From Gemmata massiliana (GTDB taxonomy: Bacteria > Planctomycetota > Planctomycetia > Gemmatales > Gemmataceae): 64,000 bases of DNA. The position numbers and the translations under genes were made by a program. The notes beneath the pieces were generated by a model. The model made no database searches. It saw only the letters and a list, made by a program, of their open reading frames with translations, and had not been told where the DNA came from. Positions 17,701 to 25,889 of this stretch are shown here, piece by piece; positions within the stretch are counted from its first letter, which is position 1, and the number at the start of each line of letters is the position of its first letter. The stretch covers positions 88,970-152,969 of the forward strand of contig HG799466.1 of NCBI GenBank assembly GCA_000531095.1, in the 5' to 3' direction.

Positions 17701-18323
17701 CACTTTTTGCCCTTCCCGTCACTGGACTGCAACCCGGTTACGCCGCTATCGCCGACGGTGAAGTACAACTTGCCGTCCGGCCCGATGTTCAGCCCGTGAA
17801 CTCCGTGGTCGTGGTCGAACCCGCCGAAGCCGGTGAGGAACTTCTTCGGCGGGCCGTCGGCCTTCAGGTCGCCGTCCTTGTCCTCGAACACGAGGATATC
17901 GGGCGACTGGCACACGAACACGCGCTGCCCCTTACCGTCCGCGTAGGGCGCGACGCACACACCGAGCGGGCCGTACAGCTCCTCGCCCTGGTAGAACGTC
18001 TTCGCCTCGGTCGCCTTCCCCTCCCCCTTGGCATCAACCAGCACGACGATCCGGTCGCCTTCCTTGCGGATGATCGGCCGGCCGAAGTTCTTCCGCCGGT
18101 AGTTGACCGCCTCCGCGACCCACACACGCCCCTTGTGGTCGACGTCGATGCTCGTGGGGTTAATCAGCATCGGTTCCGCGGCGAACAGTTCCACCTGGAA
18201 CCCGTCCGCGACCTTGAGCGCGGCGAGTGCCTTTTCGGGCGGGAGCGGCCCGCCGCCCTTCGGCTGGGCGAACACCGGCCCGGCGAACGCGATCAGTGCG
18301 GCCAGGGAAATGAGTCGGGGCAT
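14709..18323 (-). CDS. PVC-type haem-binding dehydrogenase (beta-propeller, HEAT, cytochrome c)
   Basis: A 1204-residue periplasmic protein of a family characteristic of planctomycetes and verrucomicrobia. A signal peptide (1-20) is followed by a sugar-dehydrogenase-like beta-propeller (about 35-430; VADGFQVELFAAEPML, HDHGVHGLNIGPDGKLYFTVGDSG). Alpha-helical HEAT-like repeats (about 450-870) come next, then a cytochrome c domain with one CAKCH site (Cys910), GPDLSMIGKK and a distal Met probably in SIMPEDI. The C-terminal 170 residues form a beta-rich module with INGKDVFVSRE-like features (here VNGKDVF). These proteins are thought to oxidise sugars or polysaccharides and pass electrons to the haem; the substrate is unknown. 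The ATG at 18323 was chosen because the signal peptide starts there. Confidence 0.9.
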   Translation of the reverse strand: MPRLISLAALIAFAGPVFAQPKGGGPLPPEKALAALKVADGFQVELFAAEPMLINPTSIDVDHKGRVWVAEAVNYRRKNFGRPIIRKEGDRIVVLVDAKGEGKATEAKTFYQGEELYGPLGVCVAPYADGKGQRVFVCQSPDILVFEDKDGDLKADGPPKKFLTGFGGFDHDHGVHGLNIGPDGKLYFTVGDSGVTGLQSSDGKGKKWVSNTTDCQKATVWRCDADGTNLELIAHNFRNNYECCVNSFGEVWLSDNDDDGNQQTRICFVMPGGNYGYGPRGPGQSHWHEEQPGIVHKTLRTGQGSPTGITFYEGALFPKKYQGALLHCDCAPSEVRWFFPKPKGAGYELDKELLLTSSDQWFRPSDVCVAPDGSIFVADWYDRGVGGHGMGDPTDGRIYRITPKGHKGYKVPEVKLDTKEDVLMALGSSCQAIRWLANGAIRQMDREEAIAVVRKIIEKGTDPLLVARAAFLTPQIYPHGKLVMAPAGVLSKSKNPQLQAAGGRLLQVFSYLVVKQADEVSYTDIDKADNEEELDALSVSGWREALLWIRYLKARDRTTNIFYHLAKKYDGQDHFYRAALNIACGTDSMRRDAILADFDKHFPEWNDKVADLVWELRPKSVLPRLGKLLTDPKLTAAQKARVVDILATSDELAAGVTMLDVLKGDAAPEMKARAIESLKLFLPTKWKTLQSGKELASALDTLFANEKTVATGLQLVAAANAVSRVDAVAVIAKNKDAALDLRKEAVRTLGKLPDDKSVSALVEVGSPENPLSVACIQALGDLLPKGQKSPKYATVALDSLVRGINAGDRGTPELKSACLTTLAGNRAGTTWLLDAHAKGDLPKELLAEAGRLLRNSPYADLANRAKLAFPAPGKLNPKNLPAVAELARRGGDVARGKAVWTASLTGAAQCAKCHMVRGTGGQVGPDLSMIGKKISRENLYESLLTPSKAIADQYVQHSVTTTADVTVSGLLVSDTPAAITLRDANGKDTTVPKKDIEGPVRKLKTSIMPEDIVAALNEDELVDLVAYLETLKTAALTPDSFRIVGPFPAKGMDEALDTEYGPEKGAFDPKATFRLQLPKTIGESVTGEWKTIRPDGKGYFDLAAYHGNGSTNSASYMQVEIESPSDQSAEILLGPDDGARVWVNGKDVFVSRESKAAAPEAQKVPVKLIKGKNTVLLKIANGNNPHGFYFSLISADETKVAPKP

Positions 18324-18625
18324 GCTGGGAAGGCTCCGAGAGCGAGGGAGAGTCGAGGCAGGTGCGGCCAGTGTACCGCGAACCGGCGCCGAGCGAAACA
18401 GCCTGGAACGAACCGAGCGCATTCGGTGATCCTCCGCGAATCGTGGGGTGTGCGCGCCAGAATTCACATCGCGCCCTCAATTTTTCTCGCAGCTCCTCAA
18501 CTTCCGTTCAGGCCTGAATCGGCTGCCGACACAGATGTGACAACTGCGTTGGCCTGGGGCGCGTTTGCGACCTAGAGTTGGACGCCACACCCCGTCCCGG
18601 TTGGGACGTCGAGCGAGCGTAATCA

Positions 18626-20050
18626 ATGATCGGCCGCGTATTCATGGGTCGTTACGAGACCAGGAGGCAGCTCGGCGAGGGCGGCATGGGGAAGGTGTAC
18701 CTCGCGCGCCAGATCGACCTGGGACGCGAGGTCGTCGTTAAGGTGATGCACGAGCAGATCGCGGCGGACCCGAAATTCCGCGACCGGTTCCAGCGCGAAA
18801 CGCTTCTCATGGCCCGGTTCCAGCACCCCGGTGCGGTCACGCTCTACGACGCGACCCTCGACGACCCGCTCGGGCCGTGCATCGTGATGGAATACGTGAA
18901 GGGCGTGAACCTCGAATCGCTGCTCGCGAAGAACAAGCGCATGAGCGCGCCGCGCGTCGGCCGCATCATCGGCGAACTGTGCGAGGTGCTCCAGGCCGCA
19001 CACGAAGAGGGCATTATCCACCGCGACCTGAAGCCCGCGAACCTCATGATCCTCGACGCGGACACCCCGCGCGAGCGCATTAAGGTGATGGACTTCGGCC
19101 TCGCGAAGCTGGTCGAGGGCGAGCCGACCTCGCACAAGGTGACCGACACGAACGTGGACTTCGCCGTCGGCACGCCCGGGTACATCTGCCCGGAGCAAGT
19201 GCGCGGCGAGGAAATGGACCACCGCGGCGACCTGTACAGCGTCGGCGTGATGATGTACGAGTTGCTCACCGGCCGGCTCCCGTTCAACGGGCCGACCAGC
19301 ATGGACATCCTGCTCGCGCACGCGACCGAGTACGCCCCCACGTTCGCGGAACTGGGACTGAGCGGGTGGGTTCCGAGCGAGATCGAGGAACTGGTCTTCG
19401 ACACGCTCGCCAAAGATCCGGACGACCGACCGCAAACCGCCCGCGCCCTCGCGGAGCGGTTCGACACGGCCCTGAACCGGGCACAGGTGAAAGCGGAAGC
19501 ACGCGGGTCGCGCCTCGTATCGATCCCGGCCCCCGGTTCGGGCGTCAAAACTCCTGGTTCGGGTATCAAGGCCCCGGGGCCGAAGTCCTCGTACCCCGGG
19601 TTGCCGATCTCCGCGGTCAACACCCCGCCGCCCGCGACGTCCGCGACGCCGACGCACATCAGCGGTTCGCGCGAACAGGCCGCGCTCCCGTTCCACATGG
19701 AAGCGTGGATGCCGGAGCAGATCGCTATTGTGAAGCTCCGCGGGTTCGTTCACGACGCCGGCGGTGAAGTGGTAGAAAGCGTCCCGGGGCTGATTAAGGT
19801 TCGGCTCGGCGGGCAGAAGGCCCCGGCCGGCGGGGCACTGTCGTGGCTCGGGCTGCGCCGCGCGTCCAACCCGATCGACGTGGAACTGCACCTGCACCAC
19901 CTCGACCCGGCGAAAGAGAACCACCTCACGGTCCACGTCCTGTTCCGCCCGTCGCACCCGGCGCTGCTCACCGACCGCAACTGGCGCCAGCGCTGCACGC
20001 AGGTGTTCGTAGAACTCCGGTCGTACCTGATGGGCCGCTCTCCCGAGTGA
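18626..20050 (+). CDS. Serine/threonine protein kinase (Hanks type), soluble
   Basis: A 474-residue kinase. The Gly-rich loop LGEGGMGKVYLA is at about 16-27, the ATP-binding lysine is in VVVKVM, the catalytic loop is HRDLKPAN, the DFG motif is MDFGLAK and the activation segment ends GTPGYICPEQ. The catalytic domain covers about 10-285. A Pro/Gly/Ser linker with near repeats of PGSG(V/I)K follows, then a 150-residue C-terminal domain (from MEAWMPEQIA) that I do not recognise but that resembles tails of other Gemmata kinases. No transmembrane helix is seen, so it should act in the cytoplasm. Its nearest neighbour downstream is a palindrome and a DUF2784 gene; substrates are unknown. Confidence 0.92.
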   Translation: MIGRVFMGRYETRRQLGEGGMGKVYLARQIDLGREVVVKVMHEQIAADPKFRDRFQRETLLMARFQHPGAVTLYDATLDDPLGPCIVMEYVKGVNLESLLAKNKRMSAPRVGRIIGELCEVLQAAHEEGIIHRDLKPANLMILDADTPRERIKVMDFGLAKLVEGEPTSHKVTDTNVDFAVGTPGYICPEQVRGEEMDHRGDLYSVGVMMYELLTGRLPFNGPTSMDILLAHATEYAPTFAELGLSGWVPSEIEELVFDTLAKDPDDRPQTARALAERFDTALNRAQVKAEARGSRLVSIPAPGSGVKTPGSGIKAPGPKSSYPGLPISAVNTPPPATSATPTHISGSREQAALPFHMEAWMPEQIAIVKLRGFVHDAGGEVVESVPGLIKVRLGGQKAPAGGALSWLGLRRASNPIDVELHLHHLDPAKENHLTVHVLFRPSHPALLTDRNWRQRCTQVFVELRSYLMGRSPE

Positions 20051-20077
20051 GCAGAAACAGCAACAGAAAGAACCGTA

Positions 20078-20154
20078 GATTACGCAGATCACGCGGATCA
20101 GAACTGGGGAGAGTGACCATCGCTCTTCGGTTCTATCCGCGTGATCCGCGATTC
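20078..20154. repeat. Dispersed palindrome, GCGGATCA family (copy 2)
   Basis: Arms 20078-20104 and 20130-20154 pair through ACGCAGATCACGCGGATCAG and GATCCGCG words. It belongs to the same family as 12496-12592 and 55870-55952 and lies after the kinase gene. Confidence 0.8.
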
Positions 20155-20266
20155 GTGCTCGTTGCTTCGCAAGCACATTCACGGGAATAAATCCTTTCGG
20201 CCCGGGATCATATCCAACAGACAGCACGTCTGCTCACGCAACACCCAACGATACAAGAGGTGCCCT

Positions 20267-20704
20267 ATGTGGTACGGCCTTGCCGCCGACGCCGTTGTCG
20301 CCGTTCACGTCGCTTACGTCGCGTATGTGGTTCTCGGCCAAGCCGCCGTCATCGTGGCCGCGCCGTTCCGGTGGCAGTGGGCTCGGAACCCGTGGTTCCG
20401 GTTCTCGCACCTTACCGCGATAGCCATCGTCGGATACGAGGAAATTCGCGGCCTCCGGTGCCCACTGACCGTGTGGGAAGAGCAGTTCCGCGGGCTCGCG
20501 GGCCAAACCTACAACGTCAGCGAAACGTTCATGGGCCGGCTGATGCACGACCTGCTGTTCATCGATGGCAAGCCGGACATCTTCTTCACGACGGTCCACC
20601 TCGCCATGCTGGTATTGGTCGTTCAGGCGCTCGTCATGTACCCGCCGCGATGGTTCCGGTTCGGGCGCGCCCCGAAAGTGGCTCTCGCACCTGCCGTCGC
20701 GTAA
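20267..20704 (+). CDS. DUF2784 domain-containing membrane protein
   Basis: A 145-residue protein with three to four hydrophobic segments. It shows the DUF2784 landmarks: an N-terminal MWYGLAADAVVAVHVAYVAYVVLGQ helix, WFRFSHLTAIAIVGYEEIRGLRCPLTVWE-like text (short motif CPLTVWE), and a histidine in the late helix (TVHLAML). The function of the family is unknown. The ATG at 20267 has AGAGG upstream; the longer frame adds 42 unlikely codons from the palindromic region. No functional context is visible. Confidence 0.85.
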   Translation: MWYGLAADAVVAVHVAYVAYVVLGQAAVIVAAPFRWQWARNPWFRFSHLTAIAIVGYEEIRGLRCPLTVWEEQFRGLAGQTYNVSETFMGRLMHDLLFIDGKPDIFFTTVHLAMLVLVVQALVMYPPRWFRFGRAPKVALAPAVA

Positions 20705-20880
20705 CCCCAACTCAGCCGTCGGTAGTCGAACGTGCGAGCGAAGCAACCGCGTCCGTTGTCGCTGTAAATGCGGCGACAGTAGGCACGGCCGAAACAGTCG
20801 TGTGGGGAAAGTTGGCGCGGGCGGGCTGCTACCCATCGGTGCAAACGACGGCACGATCTCCACATCCGTGAGGCGCGGCC

Positions 20881-21294
20881 ATGAGAGCCATGCGAATCTT
20901 CATCGGCGTGCTACTCATGCTGGGTACCGCGTGTCTGCTGTTCATTGGCTTCGCCTTCGCCACGCTCTCGGCGGGCGGTCTGGAAAAAGGTAGCCCGGAG
21001 TGGTGGCCGACGGTCCTCGGAGTAATGTTCGAGGAACCAGAAACCTTCATACTCATAGCGGGGATGATGGGCGGCATTGGCCTCTGCCTCTACCGCCCGG
21101 AGATGACGCGGACTGAGGGGAGACTGATGGCCGTGACCGGAGTCATTCTCCTGGGACTATTCCTGCAAGCAGCCAGCCGGGAGCGACAGTGGATGGAAAG
21201 CCGCACCCCAAATCCCGATGGGACGAGGCACATCGTGAAGAAGTACCGCAACTGGTTCGGCCAGGGTCGGACGGTCGAGATCGACGAGCCGTAG
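20881..21294 (+). CDS. Hypothetical membrane protein
   Basis: A 137-residue protein with three predicted transmembrane helices (about 5-30, 50-70 and 82-98) and a polar C-terminus rich in Arg and Lys. I recognise no family. The reading frame has normal high-GC codon use. It lies in an otherwise sparse stretch bounded by a DUF1501 remnant. There is no obvious Shine-Dalgarno before 20881; an ATG four codons later (20890) is an alternative start. Confidence 0.55.
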   Translation: MRAMRIFIGVLLMLGTACLLFIGFAFATLSAGGLEKGSPEWWPTVLGVMFEEPETFILIAGMMGGIGLCLYRPEMTRTEGRLMAVTGVILLGLFLQAASRERQWMESRTPNPDGTRHIVKKYRNWFGQGRTVEIDEP

Positions 21295-21457
21295 GGGGCA
21301 GCGGTGGGCCGCGGGAGGTAGCTTCTGGAACTCGGCGGCGCTCGGCGGTGCCTTTGCATCGTGATCGTGAGGCGTCGCCGTCGAACTTGTAGGCACCCGA
21401 AGGAACCCGGTCCCGTTACGCCGAGCGATCTCGGGAAGCGCCCCGGGGCGAAGTAAC

Positions 21458-21477
21458 CGTGGCGCCCGGGCGCCACG
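21458..21477. repeat. Perfect 20-bp GC palindrome
   Basis: Positions 21458-21477 read the same on both strands (core GGCGCCCGGGCGCC). It lies between a membrane protein gene and a gene remnant. It could be a terminator hairpin or a protein-binding site; nothing else supports a role. Confidence 0.6.
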
Positions 21478-21578
21478 ATGACGGAACCAAGGCGGTCGTT
21501 CGCTACGCTACTTCACGAACTTCTTGGCCTGGTTCGGTTCGGCGGTCAGCTCGAACGGTTCCAGTTCCGTCGGCTTCG

Positions 21579-21896
21579 ACCACCGTCATGTGGACGGGCG
21601 AGTTCGGGCGCCTGCCGATCTCGCAAGGCTCGGACGGCCGCGACCACAACCGACACGCCTTCTCGCTGTGGCTGGCGGGCGGCGGGTTCAAGTCGGGCTA
21701 CGTCCACGGCGCGACCGACGACTTCGGGTACAAGTCGGTAGACAAGGTCGTCCGCGTGTCCGCGTTGCACGCCACCCTGCTCCACGCGCTCGGCCTGGAC
21801 CACACGAAGCTGACCTTCCCGCACGAGGGCCGCGACGACACGCTGACCGATGCCGCGGTCACGCGCGCCGAGGTCGTCGAAGACCTGCTGGCCTGA
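21579..21896 (+). pseudogene. DUF1501 protein, C-terminal remnant
   Basis: The frame from 21579 reads TTVMWTGEFGRLP, QGSDGRDHNRHAFSLWLAGGG, YVHGATDDFGY and LHATLLHALGLDH. This is the C-terminal quarter of planctomycete DUF1501 proteins (about 105 of roughly 450 residues). Everything before the VMWTGEFGR strand is missing: upstream codons are out of family. A minus-strand tail fragment ending KKFVK-stop (about 21508-21570) abuts it. I infer a decayed gene left by a rearrangement. An intact DUF1501 gene sits at 38658-39983. Confidence 0.75.
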
Positions 21897-22219
21897 GTAC
21901 CGCCCGGAGCAACGGTTAGTAACGCGGGCGATTTCGCCCTGCGTTTGCAGTAGTTGTTTCTGGCGCCCCAACAGCAAAACCTCGAAATTCTCCTCAAAAA
22001 GTAATGTGGTTGGGTGTTTTTGAACATTCGATTCAGGCATCAAGGGTAACTTCCCTTTTGCCGGTGTGCAGATCGAACCAAAACGTCGTTATTTGTGTCC
22101 GGCTATTCTTGCACACCGGCCAATTGGACTGTAAGATTACGTCCCATTTTGGTATTCTTTCAGTGTAGACCACAGCAACCCTACAAACACTCACTTGGTA
22201 GGTGAGAAAGGAGGCGAAG
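21897..22219. other. 323-bp AT-richer gap with inverted repeat
   Basis: No coding frame is convincing. It is visibly lower in GC than the flanking genome. It contains an 11-bp inverted repeat (GCCGGTGTGCA at 22060-22070, complement at 22110-22120) and a small AAGGG/CCCTT hairpin followed by TTT (22042-22059) that could end transcription from the left. The promoter of the next gene should be near 22130-22200. Confidence 0.5.
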
Positions 22220-22750
22220 ATGCTGACGACTTACGATATCGATGCCGTGCGCCGCTTCGCCGACGAAGTACGAAGTCAGCGACTTGAGTGCAGCGACGAA
22301 GGGACATTCTGCAGCGATTTCGACCAATACATTCACTGCCTTGCCACTGTTTGCGAACAGTGGCTTGATGCGTTGGAGAATTGGGTGTACGCCGTGTTCC
22401 GAGGCCGTGTGGAATTCGACCCCGCTGTAGAACACTGTTTCAAAGCTAACTTAAAGAGCGCAGCTGGTGATGCTCGGCCGCACGTCGAACACGGGCGAGA
22501 GGTAGAGTCCGAGTGTCACAGTTTGGCGCGTTTAAACGACCTGGATAGGAGTGTGCGCCGAATCGACTCCCTATTGAAGTACTGGATCAGTCCGCAACGG
22601 TCTGTTACTCCAGCAGCCCGTGTCCCAATAAACGATGCGGCTGAAAAGGAAATTGTTGAGCAGTTACAGAAGCTTGTGCCGCTGCCTACAGAGTGGGAAC
22701 CATCGGATAAACGACAGTTGCGACTTTTCCGCAATCCCCCTACGACGTGA
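22220..22750 (+). CDS. Hypothetical protein in AT-richer island
   Basis: A 176-residue soluble, mainly helical protein. Notable are an acidic, cysteine-containing N-terminal half (CSDEGTFCSDFDQYIHCLATVCEQW, cysteines near residues 24, 31, 40 and 46) and a heptad-like stretch near the C-terminus (AAEKEIVEQLQKLV). I recognise no family. The ATG at 22220 has a strong AAGGAGG Shine-Dalgarno; the six-codon longer frame is less likely. Codon use is less GC-biased than in flanking genes, suggesting acquisition by transfer. A GNAT gene follows after 46 bp and is probably co-transcribed. Confidence 0.6.
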   Translation: MLTTYDIDAVRRFADEVRSQRLECSDEGTFCSDFDQYIHCLATVCEQWLDALENWVYAVFRGRVEFDPAVEHCFKANLKSAAGDARPHVEHGREVESECHSLARLNDLDRSVRRIDSLLKYWISPQRSVTPAARVPINDAAEKEIVEQLQKLVPLPTEWEPSDKRQLRLFRNPPTT

Positions 22751-22796
22751 ATTTTCTGGGGAGGGATCTTGCCTCCCCAGAGGTAACGAGCATTTC

Positions 22797-23387
22797 ATGA
22801 ATCCCGCCCTTCCAACACGCCCCCTTCTTGCCGTGACATTGGCTCTGAACAGCGACGAATTTCGTAGCATTCAGAATTGGAATTATCCTGCCGAACCATT
22901 CTACGTTGACCAAGTCAAGCGTGCTCTTCAAAACGATATTCCACAGTTGGTAATACACCGCGATTGCTCCATCTGGGGGTATTCTGATCCGCCGTTGGGC
23001 AAAGAGTTTGTTGGTTTTGGTATCCTCCAAATAGAGGAGCATTACTCAAATTACACGGGCGGGCTTCCGCATTGTTACATCCCCCTACTTTCCGTCAAAC
23101 CAGGGATAAAAAGCATGGGGTATGGGAAATCGATTGTGGACCATCTCATCGCAGAAGCAGCCTTAAATGTTCGCGACTTTGAGGGTTACGTTTCGAGTTA
23201 CCTATTTCTCGATGTGTACGTAGCCAACGAGCCCGCCATTCGACTTTATCGAGATAAATGCCAATTCGTCGTGTTGAATCCAAACAATCCAATTTCTGAC
23301 CCCGATGAGCACAACGAACCTTATTTCGTCATGGCACGAAACGTTGCCCTATCTGAAAAGGTAGTCCCCGCTCCAATGCCTTCATGA
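22797..23387 (+). CDS. GNAT family N-acetyltransferase
   Basis: A 196-residue protein with a GNAT core. The acetyl-CoA pyrophosphate-binding region is SVKPGIKSMGYGKSIVDHLI (about 101-120; the usual Q/R-x-x-G-x-G appears as S-M-G-Y-G), and the last motif is VANEPAIRLYRDKCQF (about 143-158). Residues before 100 form the variable substrate half. The substrate is unknown. Base composition is AT-richer than the genome average, as in the upstream gene. The ATG at 22797 follows a GAGG-rich stretch. A toxin role as in GNAT toxin-antitoxin pairs was considered, but the upstream protein does not look like a ribbon-helix-helix antitoxin. Confidence 0.8.
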   Translation: MNPALPTRPLLAVTLALNSDEFRSIQNWNYPAEPFYVDQVKRALQNDIPQLVIHRDCSIWGYSDPPLGKEFVGFGILQIEEHYSNYTGGLPHCYIPLLSVKPGIKSMGYGKSIVDHLIAEAALNVRDFEGYVSSYLFLDVYVANEPAIRLYRDKCQFVVLNPNNPISDPDEHNEPYFVMARNVALSEKVVPAPMPS

Positions 23388-23423
23388 ATTCACGTTGTGT
23401 TTTTCGGAGTACCGAATGAGGTT

Positions 23424-23627
23424 CTACTTCCAGTTCTCCAGAAATTCGAGCAGGCCCGCGGCCTCTTGGGACGACAGGCCGCTCATCTGACCTTCGTCAG
23501 CGACACGCGCGGTGGTTCGTCGCGCGAACGGGTTCAGCAGGCTGCCGAGCAGTTCGGGCCGCGTGCGCGCCTTGCCGATCACCGAGAGGTCCGAGCCGTG
23601 GGCCGTTCCGCGGCCGCCGGACCAGGT
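23424..23627 (-). pseudogene. PVC-type cytochrome c, C-terminal remnant
   Basis: Reading the minus strand up from the stop at 23426-23424 gives ...GSDLSVIGKARTRPELLGSLLNPF... and MSGLSSQEAAGLLEFLENWK-stop. This is the end of a planctomycete haem-binding domain (G-x-D-L-S-x-I-G, R-x-E-L-L-x-S-x-L-x-P). The CxxCH motif and everything upstream are missing; the frame runs into the end of the protease gene. I infer a decayed gene fragment. With the DUF1501 remnant at 21579 it brackets the AT-richer pair of genes. Confidence 0.7.
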
Positions 23628-23634
23628 GCCCGAT

Positions 23635-25716
23635 TCACTTCGGAATCGGTTCTACTCCGCCAATCGCCTCAAGTTCGGCGATTCCCGCTCGCAAGAGTTT
23701 CAACCGTTCTCGATCGTTCTGCGCAGAAGTCGCGGACTTGAGCAGATCAGCGATCATGCGCCGCGTCTTCAGGTCGCGTGCCCCCTTCTCGATTGTGTTG
23801 AGTGCCTTCGTGAGCCATTCCGACGCAGTACCCGGCGAGTTGGGGAACTTTTGCTCCAGTACGTCCGCGTGGTTGGCCACCAGTTTCGCGACCGACTTGA
23901 TCCGGCCGGAATCTGTTCGCACCGAGTCGCTGAACGCGGTTGCGGCCTTGGTGTCATCACCCAACCCCAAAAACGCGCGGGCCAATCCTTCGCGTGCGTC
24001 GGTGTCCGCGGGGTACACATCCAGAACTCGCTCCAGATCCCCGCGTGCCTTACGAAAATCCTTCGTGCCAATCGCGAGTACAGCCCGGCGGACCAGAACG
24101 TCGCGGTGAAACGGTCCCTTCTCAACGGCCGTATCGAGTTCCGCTAATGCCGCTTCTGGCTCGAACATGCGCGCCCGACAGAGACGCGCTTCCACACAAC
24201 TGGCGTCGAGCATCACCGCGTGATCGCAGTCGCGTTTCGCTTCTGCGAACCGCCCCGCAGACCGGTGGTGTTCCGCCCGCAGACCGAATCCGCGGGCAAG
24301 TAATCGCGCTTGGTGAGCGGGGATGGATTCAATGCAGGCGAGCAAGCCGGTTAGCGTGCGCGCGGGACGATCACGCAACGCGACATCCAGAAACGCTCGA
24401 ATCTCGTCCGTTGTTGCAGCATACCCGACTTGCTGCGCCCCTTCGCGCGATGCCAGCGCCCCGACCAGTTCCCCGCGAACATTCACCAGCGGCCCGCCCG
24501 GAGAGCCCGCCTGAGCAGGCAACTGCCCCACGAGCACGTTCACCGCAGGGGCCTTCTCGCCGACATCCAGCGTCACGCGCCCGCGCTGCCGAACGGAGCC
24601 GTTAGCGTACACCCACGCGAACTCCAACCCGCCGGGGTGACTCATCGCGTGGAGCGCATCGCCCGGCTTCGGCACGCGGGCCGCAAGCGAGAGCGGTTTC
24701 ATGTGGTCCGAACCGGAATCGAGTCGAATGAGGGCCAGATCGCGTGTCGCGTCGCGTGCGAGAACGACACCGCTGCGATACGCGGCGCGAAGGTGCAGCG
24801 CGAGTGGGTCGCGATACGCACCGCGCTCGCTCACCCAACGATCACCATCGCGCAGCGGAAGGGCCACGCCGACACGATCCATCACGGTCAGTCCGCGCGC
24901 GCATGTGAGGACAAGGTCTTTCTCGATCAGCGCGCCAGCCATGTGAACGTCAGTCGCCGTGGGCCGAATCCACACGGTCGCCCGCGTGAGCGCCTCGGCA
25001 ATCACGACTGGTTCAGCGTCCCGGACCTGCTTCGGGGGTGCATTCAGGAAGGTCCGGATGTCACTCGCCGAGATCACGATAGCCGCGAGCGGACATGCTC
25101 GGCGCAATGCGCAATCCATGCCAACGACTTCACCGCGCGCGTTGAACACCGGTCCGCCGGAATCGCCCTCGTCCGTGGAGAATTGAGCCACAAGCGCGCT
25201 CGCCCCCAGCGCGAGTTTCTTCCCGCGCCAGAAGTATCCGTCCGAGAGTTTGCCGCTCGTGCGCAGTGGGCCGACGGTCGTGTTCCAGATCGTATCGATG
25301 TCGATCCGGTGCCCGATCACGCGAAGCCAATCGCCCGTTTGCGGTACTCGTGCCGAAAATACAACGGCTTTCGCACCTTTGGGAAGTGATTCAAGCTCCA
25401 CGAGTGCGAGGTCGAATTCGTCCGAAGTTTTCAGCACCATGCCCGAAACGAATAACCCGCTTTCGCGAAGCTTCGGTCGGTTACGAAGGTACTCGCGCCG
25501 GTCCGTAACGAGTTCCCCGTCACGGTACCAGGGGAGGAACACATCGACTTTCTTGCGGTCCGCGACGACGTGCCGACAGGTGACGAGCAGGCGCTTCTGG
25601 ACGTCAACGACGAACCCGCTCCCCGCACCGTCGTTCTCCGCACGCACCCACGCGCACGACGCCAACGGATCATTTACCGACGCCGTACCGAGAACGAATG
25701 TAAGTGCGAGTAGCAT
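23635..25716 (-). CDS. Tandem trypsin-like protease with TPR tail; second domain lacks His
   Basis: A 693-residue secreted or membrane-bound protein (hydrophobic N-terminus 1-18). The first trypsin-like domain (about 20-230) has the triad His49 (TCRHVV), Asp102 (FDLALVE) and Ser186 (GDSGGP). A second, homologous domain (about 235-440) keeps Asp326 (RDLALIR) and Ser405 (GSPGGP), but the His position is Arg274 (LTCARGL), so it should be inactive. The C-terminal 230 residues are TPR-like helices (AEAKRDCDHAVMLDAS, FRKARGDLERVLDVYP). It may be a periplasmic quality-control protease with scaffold function. The start at 25716 was chosen to exclude a 76-codon extension encoded by a tandem repeat. 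The HEAT-AKR gene is upstream on the same strand. Confidence 0.85.
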   Translation of the reverse strand: MLLALTFVLGTASVNDPLASCAWVRAENDGAGSGFVVDVQKRLLVTCRHVVADRKKVDVFLPWYRDGELVTDRREYLRNRPKLRESGLFVSGMVLKTSDEFDLALVELESLPKGAKAVVFSARVPQTGDWLRVIGHRIDIDTIWNTTVGPLRTSGKLSDGYFWRGKKLALGASALVAQFSTDEGDSGGPVFNARGEVVGMDCALRRACPLAAIVISASDIRTFLNAPPKQVRDAEPVVIAEALTRATVWIRPTATDVHMAGALIEKDLVLTCARGLTVMDRVGVALPLRDGDRWVSERGAYRDPLALHLRAAYRSGVVLARDATRDLALIRLDSGSDHMKPLSLAARVPKPGDALHAMSHPGGLEFAWVYANGSVRQRGRVTLDVGEKAPAVNVLVGQLPAQAGSPGGPLVNVRGELVGALASREGAQQVGYAATTDEIRAFLDVALRDRPARTLTGLLACIESIPAHQARLLARGFGLRAEHHRSAGRFAEAKRDCDHAVMLDASCVEARLCRARMFEPEAALAELDTAVEKGPFHRDVLVRRAVLAIGTKDFRKARGDLERVLDVYPADTDAREGLARAFLGLGDDTKAATAFSDSVRTDSGRIKSVAKLVANHADVLEQKFPNSPGTASEWLTKALNTIEKGARDLKTRRMIADLLKSATSAQNDRERLKLLRAGIAELEAIGGVEPIPK

Positions 25717-25767
25717 GCGTTCCAGAGTAACCGATGGAGTGTCTGTGGCACACGTGTTCTCGAACCA

Positions 25768-25848
25768 CTCTGCTCTCGGTCTTCTGCCCTCTGCTCTCGG
25801 TCTTCTGCCCTCTGCTCTCGGTCTTCTGCCCTCTGCTCTCGGTCTTCT
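25768..25848. repeat. Tandem repeat, 21-bp unit, about four copies
   Basis: Four head-to-tail copies with exact 21-bp period (unit CTCTGCTCTCGGTCTTCTGCC); the last copy is degenerate. It is followed by a TTTGTGCTCTTTGTGCCTTTTTGTGG stretch of another common intergenic repeat type (words TTTGTGC repeated). It lies between the stop of the HEAT-AKR gene and the start of the protease gene. A reading frame runs through it as (R)PRAEGR repeats, but I treat that as non-coding. Confidence 0.85.
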
Positions 25849-25889
25849 TTTGTGCTCTTTGTGCCTTTTTGTGGCCAATCCGTCTTTCT

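Noticed and set aside
22220-23387. GNAT toxin-antitoxin pair
   Set aside because: The upstream 176-residue protein does not look like a ribbon-helix-helix or HTH antitoxin and is too long; gene order alone is not enough.
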